Part shown: positions 33,639-38,850 of the stretch, piece after piece
How the letters are laid out: the number at the start of each line of letters is the position of its first letter
Position numbering within the stretch: the first letter of the stretch is position 1
Assembly: GCA_013178015.1 (NCBI GenBank)
Contig: JABLXR010000038.1
Coordinates: 1-38,850 of the forward strand
Length of the DNA stretch: 38,850 bases
Reading direction: 5' to 3'
DNA from: Anaerolineae bacterium
Lineage (GTDB): Bacteria; Chloroflexota; Anaerolineae; DRVO01
The notes under the pieces: generated by a model
Told to the model about the DNA's origin: nothing
Database searches by the model: none
Seen by the model: only the letters and a program-made list of their open reading frames with translations
Program-made: the position numbers and the translations under genes

Positions 33639-34430
33639 GTGGATCGCTGCACCGAACTCAGCCTGAACCCGTCGGCAGTACGCACTCGCCTGTGCCGCTT
33701 CATCCGCCGGGGTTGCGCCAGTGCCGGCCGCCGACGGGCCGTCCTCGGCCTCTCCGGCGGCCTGGATTCCGCCGTCGTCTGCTACCTGGCCGCGGAGGCT
33801 CTGGGGCCCGAGAACGTGCTAGCGGTGACCATGCCCTACGCTACTTCGTCCCCCGCCTCGCTGGCAGACGCCCTGGAGGTGGTAGCGAGGACGGGTGTGC
33901 AGCGACAGCACGTGGACATCACGCCGTTCGTGGATCCCCTCTTCGCCGCCCTCCCCGACATGGACCGCCGGCGCAAGGGGAACGCCATGGCCCGGGCTCG
34001 CATGATCGTGCTCTACGACCGCAGCGAAGCCTTCCAGGGGCTGGTCCTGGGCACGGGCAACAAGACCGAAATCCTGCTAGGATACTCCACTCTCTACGGC
34101 GACAGCGCCTGTGCCCTTGCCCCCATCGGCGATCTGTACAAGACCCAAGTCCGGCAATTGGCCGCCGCCCTGAATGTGCCGGAGTCCATACTGGCCAAAC
34201 CCCCCACGGCCGACCTGTGGCCCGGCCAGACCGACGAGGACGACCTGGGCCTAACCTACGCTGAGGCCGACGCCATCCTGCATCTGCTGTTCGACGCCCG
34301 GCTCTCCCCCGCCCAGGTCCAGAACCGGGGCTATCGGGAAGAGGCGGTGAGGCGCGTCTGTGACTTAGTGCGGAAGAATCGGTTCAAGCGTCGGCTCCCC
34401 CGCGTGGCCAGAATCGGCGCTGGTGCCTAA
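33639..34430 (+). CDS. nadE: NH3-dependent NAD+ synthetase
   Basis: This 263-residue enzyme of the ATP pyrophosphatase fold amidates deamido-NAD using ammonia, the last step of NAD synthesis. The P-loop LGLSGGLDSAV is at about 37-46, and the substrate region reads VLGTGNKTEILLGYSTLYGDSACALAPIGDLYKTQVRQL. LAKPPTADLWPGQTDEDDLG is characteristic of NadE. There is no glutaminase domain, so it belongs to the ammonia-dependent class. GTG 33639 has GGGAGGAG upstream. It is the last gene of the rightward unit and is convergent with the ribosomal operon. Confidence 0.93.
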   Translation: MDRCTELSLNPSAVRTRLCRFIRRGCASAGRRRAVLGLSGGLDSAVVCYLAAEALGPENVLAVTMPYATSSPASLADALEVVARTGVQRQHVDITPFVDPLFAALPDMDRRRKGNAMARARMIVLYDRSEAFQGLVLGTGNKTEILLGYSTLYGDSACALAPIGDLYKTQVRQLAAALNVPESILAKPPTADLWPGQTDEDDLGLTYAEADAILHLLFDARLSPAQVQNRGYREEAVRRVCDLVRKNRFKRRLPRVARIGAGA

Positions 34431-34434
34431 CCCA

Positions 34435-34469
34435 CCGAGGCGGGAGCCGACGAGGCGCCCCCGCCTCGG
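34435..34469 (+). terminator. Hairpin after nadE
   Basis: Arms CCGAGGCGGG (34435-34444) and CCCGCCTCGG (34460-34469) are perfectly complementary, with a 15-base loop starting four bases after the nadE stop. No T-tract follows. Confidence 0.5.
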
Positions 34470-34548
34470 GACTAGCGGCTCCGATAGTACCGCGGCGTAG
34501 CGGTTGGGTTCTTGCGCGCCTGGAAAGGGCGAGCCGTTAACGAGCGAA

Positions 34549-34573
34549 GGGGGCAGCATCTGCTGCTGCCCCC
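34549..34573 (-). terminator. Terminator hairpin of the rplJ-rplL operon
   Basis: A perfect 10-bp stem (GGGGGCAGCA with TGCTGCCCCC) and a 5-base loop lie 19 bases downstream of the rplL stop. The tail in the direction of transcription is CTTCGCTCG, only weakly T-rich. It can act for both strands, so convergent nadE and rplL transcription may share it. Confidence 0.7.
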
Positions 34574-34591
34574 TGGCGATGACGTCGTCTG

Positions 34592-34963
34592 CTACTGCAG
34601 CACGACCTTGGCTCCCTCGGCCTGGAGCGCTTCTTGCGCCTTCTGCGCTTCCTCCTTGGTGACGGCCTCGAGCACCTTGGCCGGAGCGCTCTCTACCAGC
34701 TCCTTGGCTTCCTTCAGCCCCAGACTGGTGAGCTGACGCACCACCTTGATCACCTGGATCTTCTTGTCGCCCACTTCCTGGAGAACGACGTCGAACTCGG
34801 TCTTCTCCTCTTCCTCCTCGGGCTGTACCACGGCCGGACCGGCCGCCACTGCCACGGGAGCCGCTGCCGTCACCCCGAAGCGCTCCTCCAGGGCCTTGAC
34901 CAGTTCCGCCAGCTCCAAAACACTCATCTGCTCCACGGCGTGGATGAGTTCTTCCTTCGTCAT
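34592..34963 (-). CDS. rplL: 50S ribosomal protein L7/L12
   Basis: This 123-residue stalk protein of the large subunit recruits translation GTPases. The N-terminal dimerisation segment ([19 protein letters not shown]), Ala/Val-rich acidic hinge ([14 protein letters not shown]) and C-terminal domain ([28 protein letters not shown]) are all present and of normal length. It follows rplJ by 37 bases, as usual, and ends at a strong hairpin. Confidence 0.97.
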   Translation of the reverse strand: MTKEELIHAVEQMSVLELAELVKALEERFGVTAAAPVAVAAGPAVVQPEEEEEKTEFDVVLQEVGDKKIQVIKVVRQLTSLGLKEAKELVESAPAKVLEAVTKEEAQKAQEALQAEGAKVVLQ

Positions 34964-35000
34964 CTCTCTGCCCTCCGCACTCTGATACTGGGCCGGCCCG

Positions 35001-35534
35001 CTATGAAGCCTGCCCCTCCAGCTGATCTATCCGCGCCTGCAGGACGTACAACATGCTTCGTAGCACCCCGCCGAGCACGCTTACCAAACCGTAGATGGGA
35101 GCCTGCAGCCCTCCCACCACCTTGGCCAGCAACTCCTCCCGGCTGGGGAGGCCGGCCAGTTGCTGGAACTCCTCCGCTCCCAGGACGGCCTGTCCCAGCA
35201 GCCCGCCGTAGACGGACAGCCCTTCCATATCCCGAGCAAACCCAGACAAGGTCTTGGCAGGCGACGTCGGGTCGCCCAGGCAGAACACGGCCAGCGTGGG
35301 TCCGTCCAGGATCTGACCTACCGCCTCCTTGCCCGCCCGCTGGGCCGCGATCAGGAAGAGCCGGTTTCGCAGCACCTCGACCCGTGTCTCCTCGCGAGCC
35401 ATGGCCTCCCGCACGCGCTCCATCTCGCCTACCGTCAGGCCAGTGTAGTGAGCGAGGAAGAAGGCGCGGCTGGAGTCAAGGTTCTCCTCGTACTCCTTGA
35501 CCAGAGCCTGCTTCTCCTGTCTACTGATCGCCAC
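35001..35534 (-). CDS. rplJ: 50S ribosomal protein L10
   Basis: The protein has 177 residues. L10 anchors the L7/L12 stalk to 23S rRNA. It shows the N-terminal [32 protein letters not shown], the central [18 protein letters not shown] and a C-terminal L7/L12-binding helix region. The start is GTG 35534 with GGAGGT eight bases upstream. It is preceded by a recognisable L10 leader RNA, through which L10 (with L12) represses its own synthesis. Confidence 0.95.
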   Translation of the reverse strand: MAISRQEKQALVKEYEENLDSSRAFFLAHYTGLTVGEMERVREAMAREETRVEVLRNRLFLIAAQRAGKEAVGQILDGPTLAVFCLGDPTSPAKTLSGFARDMEGLSVYGGLLGQAVLGAEEFQQLAGLPSREELLAKVVGGLQAPIYGLVSVLGGVLRSMLYVLQARIDQLEGQAS

Positions 35535-35599
35535 CGATAGCTACCTCCACATTCCCGCCGACAGAAACAGGCCCTGGCGCCAACGACGCAAGGGCCCGC

Positions 35600-35690
35600 G
35601 TGTACCCACTTCGGGACCTCGCCTCGGCAGGCGTCCATTAAGCATCGCTCGATGCGCCGGCTGTCTTCGGCAAGGTGCTATTGCTTTGGC
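35600..35690 (-). ncRNA. L10 leader (autoregulatory mRNA structure)
   Basis: On the minus strand the leader shows the conserved kink-turn pattern of the ribosomal L10 leader: CCTTGCCGAAGACAGCCGG, then CTTAATGGACG and CCTGCCGAGGCGAG. It lies between rplA and rplJ, the normal site for this element, where L10-L12 binding represses the rplJL operon. Recognition is by motif memory; boundaries are approximate. Confidence 0.8.
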
Positions 35691-35725
35691 CGGCCTTCTA
35701 CCGATAGGCCGGTACGATGTTCATA

Positions 35726-36433
35726 CTACACCAGAGCTTGGGCCTCGGCCACATCCACCTTCACGCCGGGGCCCATGGTGCTGGTCACCGTGATACGGCG
35801 AATGAACTGGCCCCGAGCGGCCGGAGGGCGGGACCGGATCACCTCGGCCATGAGCGCCGCGAAGTTCTCTCGCAACTTCTCCACCTCGAACGAGGTGTTG
35901 CCGATGGCCACGTGCAGGTTGGCACCCCGGTCCACCCGAAACTCGACTCGCCCCCGCTTGGCCTCCGACACCACACGCACGAGGTCCTCCGGCTGCACCA
36001 CTGTGCCCACCCGAGGGTTGGGCATCAGGCCCCTGGGGCCCAGGATGCGGCCCAGACGGCCTACTTTGCCCATCATCTGCGGCACAGCGATGGCCAGGTC
36101 GAAGTCCAGCCAACCGCCCTGAATCCGCTCCACCAGATCGTCTCCACCGACGTAATCGGCCCCGGCCTCCTCCGCGATGCGCTGAGCCTCGCCCTCGGCG
36201 AAGACCAGCACCCTCACCTCCTTGCCCGTTCCGTGGGGGAGCACCACGGTGCCTCGCACCTGCTGATCGGCGTGTCTCGGGTCCACGCCCAGGCGCATGT
36301 GCACCTCAACCGTCCCGTCGAACTTGGTGAAGCTGGTATCCTTCACCAGTTGGAGCGCCTCGGTTACTCCGTAGGCTCGCCGGCCGTCTACTTTGGCCGC
36401 GGCCTCCAAGTACTTCCTGCCTCTGCTACTCAA
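35726..36433 (-). CDS. rplA: 50S ribosomal protein L1
   Basis: This 235-residue protein forms the L1 stalk at the E site and in many bacteria represses its own operon. Seen are [22 protein letters not shown], the [15 protein letters not shown] loop and MGPGVKVDV at the end. I chose the rare start TTG 36433 because GGGAGG lies five bases upstream and the protein then begins [10 protein letters not shown] like other L1 proteins; the longer frame from GTG 36463 adds ten unconserved residues. The gene follows rplK by about 54 bases. Confidence 0.93.
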   Translation of the reverse strand: MSSRGRKYLEAAAKVDGRRAYGVTEALQLVKDTSFTKFDGTVEVHMRLGVDPRHADQQVRGTVVLPHGTGKEVRVLVFAEGEAQRIAEEAGADYVGGDDLVERIQGGWLDFDLAIAVPQMMGKVGRLGRILGPRGLMPNPRVGTVVQPEDLVRVVSEAKRGRVEFRVDRGANLHVAIGNTSFEVEKLRENFAALMAEVIRSRPPAARGQFIRRITVTSTMGPGVKVDVAEAQALV

Positions 36434-36487
36434 TGCCACCTCCCGTGGTATTGACGAGCTCACGCTCTCCCACTGCTGATGCGCGCC

Positions 36488-36916
36488 CTAATCCTCTTCT
36501 ATCCGGAAGCCCATGCTACGGGCGCTCCCCTCGATCTGGCGCATGGCCGCTTCGAGGTCACGAGCATTCAGATCGCGCATCTTGGCCTCTGCGATCTCGC
36601 GGATCTGCTGCCGCGTCACCGTAGCCACCCGCTGCCCCCCCGGGTCTCCCGAGCCCTTCTCCACTCCGGCCGCGCGCTTGAGCAGGTCACTCGCCGGAGG
36701 GCTCTTGGTCTCAAAGGTGAAAGACCGGTCCTGATACACGGTAATCTCGGCCGGGACGATGGCCCCCGCCATGGAGGCCGTCCTAGCGTTGTATTCCTTG
36801 CAGAACGCCATGATGTTCACGCCGTGCTGCCCCAGAGCCGGCCCAACCGGCGGAGCCGGCGTCGCCTTGCCAGCGGGGATCTGCAGTTTGACCACCGCCA
36901 TCACTTTCTTCGCCAT
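36488..36916 (-). CDS. rplK: 50S ribosomal protein L11
   Basis: This 142-residue protein of the GTPase-associated centre has [27 protein letters not shown], the most conserved region of L11. The C-terminal rRNA-binding domain reads [26 protein letters not shown]. Length and motifs are normal. It follows nusG by about 37 bases. Confidence 0.97.
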   Translation of the reverse strand: MAKKVMAVVKLQIPAGKATPAPPVGPALGQHGVNIMAFCKEYNARTASMAGAIVPAEITVYQDRSFTFETKSPPASDLLKRAAGVEKGSGDPGGQRVATVTRQQIREIAEAKMRDLNARDLEAAMRQIEGSARSMGFRIEED

Positions 36917-36953
36917 CTATGCCCCCTAGACTGCCGCTACAAGAAGCGGGCGG

Positions 36954-37631
36954 TCAGATCTCCTCCACCTGCAGGAAGTCCAGCTCGATGGGGGTATCTC
37001 GACCGAAGAAGTTGACCATGACCCGCACCTTGCGCCGGTCGTTGTCAATGGTGTCCACCGTCCCGATGAAGTCGGCAAACGGCCCATCGGTGATACGGAC
37101 CTTGGACCCGGGCTGGAAGGACACTCGCACCCGCGGGGCGCCCGCCTCCATGCGCTGCATGATCTTGGCGACCTCGTCCTCCAAGAGCGGTGTCGGGTCC
37201 TTGCCGCTGCCCACGAAACCCGTCACTCCGGGCGTGTTGCGGACGACCGTCCACGAGTGATCGTTCAGGATCATGTTGACCAGAACGTATCCGGGGAAGA
37301 TACGCCGCTCTACCGTTCGCCTCTGGCCCTGGTGCAGCTCCACCACCTCCTCCGTGGGCACGACCACGTCGAAGATGAGGTCTCCGGCGGCCATGGATTC
37401 CACACGGTGGAGCAGATTCTGCCGCACCTTGTTCTCGTACCCGGAGTAGGTATGCACCACGTACCAGTGGCTAGCCGGTCTTTCCTCGGCCTCTCCTTCG
37501 GCTTCTGGCCCAGCCTCAGCCTCAGCCTCGGCTTCAGCCTCGGCCGCGACAGGTGCAGCCGCGTCGGCCCCATTGCCTTCCTCTGGCGCCCCCAACTCGT
37601 CCCAGCCGTCCTCTCTGTTCTTGTCTTCCAT
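36954..37631 (-). CDS. nusG: Transcription termination/antitermination factor NusG, with acidic N-terminal extension
   Basis: The protein has 225 residues against about 180 in E. coli. Residues 1-55 are a low-complexity acidic extension with Ala-Glu repeats (AEAEAEAEAEA). From about residue 56 it is a normal NusG: HWYVVHTYSGYENKV, FPGYVLVNMILNDHSW, then a KOW domain with PGSKVRITDGPFADFIGTV. It binds RNA polymerase and links it to Rho or the ribosome. Extended acidic tails occur in some bacterial NusG proteins. The gene sits between secE and rplK as usual. Confidence 0.95.
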   Translation of the reverse strand: MEDKNREDGWDELGAPEEGNGADAAAPVAAEAEAEAEAEAGPEAEGEAEERPASHWYVVHTYSGYENKVRQNLLHRVESMAAGDLIFDVVVPTEEVVELHQGQRRTVERRIFPGYVLVNMILNDHSWTVVRNTPGVTGFVGSGKDPTPLLEDEVAKIMQRMEAGAPRVRVSFQPGSKVRITDGPFADFIGTVDTIDNDRRKVRVMVNFFGRDTPIELDFLQVEEI

Positions 37632-37663
37632 AACACCAACCGCAGTCAGTCAATACTCCCCGA

Positions 37664-37969
37664 TCATCGGCGGCGGCCGACGGTCACCCACCAGACGCCC
37701 CCGGCGATCGCCAGCACCAATGACACTCCAATGGCTATGACATCGAGCGCCAATACCCGGCTGACGTACCAGGCAAAGATGTAGTCCACCAGCGCCAGGA
37801 AGGCGGCGAGGGCCGTCGTCACCGCGAGCACGATCCCCGTTAGGCGCAGCGCCTGCTCGCGCGTAGGCCAGGTCACCCGCCCGATCTCTGCTCGCGTCTC
37901 CTTTATATAGTCCCGTGCTCGGCTGATCAGGCCGTCGCCGCGCTTGGTTCGCACCGCAGTCTTGCTCAC
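37664..37969 (-). CDS. secE: Preprotein translocase subunit SecE
   Basis: The protein has 101 residues. The conserved cytoplasmic amphipathic segment IKETRAEIGRVTWPTREQALRLTG is followed by the core membrane helix (IVLAVTTALAAFLALVDYIFAW). A further hydrophobic segment follows (VIAIGVSLVLAIAGGVWW), which short bacterial SecE proteins lack. The start is GTG 37969. It belongs to the SecYEG channel. Position between tRNA-Trp and nusG is standard. Confidence 0.92.
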   Translation of the reverse strand: MSKTAVRTKRGDGLISRARDYIKETRAEIGRVTWPTREQALRLTGIVLAVTTALAAFLALVDYIFAWYVSRVLALDVIAIGVSLVLAIAGGVWWVTVGRRR

Positions 37970-38025
37970 GTGTTCACCCGACCACAGAGATAGCCCTTGC
38001 TCGCCGTGCCGGTGCCCTTCACAGA

Positions 38026-38049
38026 GACACCGCCTTGTACGGCGGTGTC
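38026..38049 (-). terminator. Hairpin downstream of tRNA-Trp
   Basis: A perfect 9-bp stem (38026-38034 with 38041-38049, GACACCGCC/GGCGGTGTC) has a 6-base loop and lies between tRNA-Trp and secE. It may attenuate or process the transcript after the tRNA. The tail in the direction of transcription is TCTGTGAAGG, not a T-tract. Confidence 0.45.
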
Positions 38050-38075
38050 AAGTGTTCCGACTGAGGGTATCCAGG

Positions 38076-38148
38076 CAGGCCAGGCAGGACTTGAACCCGC
38101 AACCTACGGTTTTGGAGACCGTTGCTCTGCCAATTGAGCTACTGGCCT
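38076..38148 (-). tRNA. trnW: tRNA-Trp (CCA)
   Basis: The molecule is 73 nt. The acceptor stem AGGCCAG/CTGGCCT is fully paired, the D-loop reads AGCTCAATTGGCAGAGC, and the anticodon loop CTCCAAA has anticodon CCA. The T-loop is TTCAAGT within the GCGGG/CCTGC stem. The discriminator is G and no CCA tail is encoded. The location between rpmG and secE is conserved in many bacteria. Confidence 0.97.
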
Positions 38149-38159
38149 GCGCGGGAGAC

Positions 38160-38324
38160 CTATCTAGTCTCCCGATGCAACCGATGCGTCTTGCAGCGAG
38201 GGCAGTACTTCATGAGTTCCAGGCGGGAGGGATCGTTACGGCGGTTCTTCTCCGTCGTGTAAGTCCGCTCCTTGCAGCCCTCGCACTCCAGGGTCACGAT
38301 GACCCGTACAGCTCTCTTAGCCAT
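38160..38324 (-). CDS. rpmG: 50S ribosomal protein L33
   Basis: This is a short gene of 54 residues: it begins [20 protein letters not shown], contains the zinc-ribbon pairs CEGC and CPRC ([15 protein letters not shown]), and ends at a TAG twelve bases before tRNA-Trp. It is the zinc-binding form of L33. It lies between tuf and tRNA-Trp, a known order. Confidence 0.95.
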   Translation of the reverse strand: MAKRAVRVIVTLECEGCKERTYTTEKNRRNDPSRLELMKYCPRCKTHRLHRETR

Positions 38325-38371
38325 TATTCATGCTCCCGAGCCGGAAGGCAAATCCCGGCAGTTCCGGTGGC

Positions 38372-38850
38372 CTAATCGAGCACTTCGGTGATGGCGCCGG
38401 CACCCACGGTGCGTCCACCCTCACGGATGGCAAACCGGCTCCCCGCCTCCAGCGCTACTGGCGTGATCAGCTCCACCGTCATCTCTATGTTGTCCCCAGG
38501 CATCACCATCTCTACCCCCTCAGGCAGCAAGATGGTCCCCGTTACGTCCAACGTCCGCATGTAAAACTGCGGCCGATACCCAGGCAAGAACGGCGTGTGC
38601 CGCCCACCTTCCTCCGCCCGTAGTACATATACCTGCGCCCGGAAACGATCGTGCGCCCGTATGCTCCCAGGCTGGGCTAATACCTGCCCCCGCTCTACCT
38701 CATCCCGCTCTATCCCCCGCAGTAAACACCCTACATTGTCCCCCGCTATCCCCTCATCTAGAGTCTTGCGAAACATCTCTACCCCAGTCACTACCGTCCG
38801 CCGCGTCTCCCGTAACCCTACTATCTCTACCTCGTCCCCTACCTTCACCC
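38372..38850 (-). CDS. tuf: Elongation factor Tu, C-terminal part (cut by window edge)
   Basis: The visible 158 residues are domains II and III of EF-Tu: [85 protein letters not shown] and the final [17 protein letters not shown]. The 5' part lies beyond base 38850. Codon use is odd for a highly expressed gene: 13 of 19 Val are GTA, 5 of 9 Ile are ATA and about 15 of 20 Gly are GGG, while the last roughly 17 codons use GTG, ATC and GGT/GGC. Confidence 0.95.
   Translation of the reverse strand, partial: VKVGDEVEIVGLRETRRTVVTGVEMFRKTLDEGIAGDNVGCLLRGIERDEVERGQVLAQPGSIRAHDRFRAQVYVLRAEEGGRHTPFLPGYRPQFYMRTLDVTGTILLPEGVEMVMPGDNIEMTVELITPVALEAGSRFAIREGGRTVGAGAITEVLD

Overview
The window is high-GC bacterial DNA with tightly packed genes, frequent GTG and TTG starts, and overlapping ATGA gene junctions. 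The best guess for the source is a Chloroflexota (Anaerolineae-like) bacterium. The guess rests on the secreted Thr/Pro-rich protein with a CARDB-like domain, the many sugar-handling genes, a divergent two-domain NitT/TauT-type ABC permease, and the tuf-rpmG-trnW-secE-nusG-rplKAJL order. This is inference, since no 16S or rpoB gene is present.

Layout. (1) 1-246: tandem GC-rich repeats of 75-76 bp, with a diverged copy far away at 17709. (2) 368-5532: a molybdenum cofactor (Moco) operon: promoter, Moco riboswitch, overlapping antiterminator/terminator, then mog/moaB, two moeA paralogues, moaA, moaC and a MOSC protein. moaD and moaE are absent. (3) 5593-10255, minus strand: a class II fumarase/aspartase-type lyase, a secreted TolB-propeller/glycoside hydrolase fusion and an MFS permease, from a promoter whose spacer is a palindrome. 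(4) 10405-11272: a small membrane protein and a VTT/DedA-type membrane protein. (5) 11470-17517: a six-gene catabolic operon from a near-consensus promoter: ADP-ribosylglycohydrolase-fold enzyme, ribokinase-like kinase, sugar isomerase/epimerase, VOC protein, UroD-like protein and Gfo/Idh/MocA dehydrogenase.

(6) 18071-21194, minus strand: a 714-residue cell-surface protein with a long Thr/Pro-rich tail, and a small three-helix membrane protein. (7) 21418-27617: a divergent pair. A DhnA-type aldolase and a tandem alpha/beta hydrolase are read leftwards, and a large clan-A glycoside hydrolase rightwards, across a shared region with a perfect 10-bp-arm palindrome and a good promoter. (8) 27789-29950: an Lgt-like membrane protein without the recognisable catalytic residues, convergent with mgtE. 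(9) 30418-34430: a fused ABC permease, its ATPase, and NAD synthetase. (10) 34549-38850, minus strand: the translation/transcription cluster tuf (partial), rpmG, tRNA-Trp, secE, nusG, rplK, rplA, L10 leader, rplJ, rplL, ending in a strong hairpin.

The best-supported mechanism is the Moco switch at 445-620, where four segments form two mutually exclusive sets of helices. The least explained items are the six-gene catabolic operon, the dispersed GC repeat, the Lgt-like protein without catalytic residues, and the codon use of tuf (GTA, ATA, GGG and CGG dominate in a gene expected to use optimal codons). All family assignments come from reading motifs by eye; no database search was run.
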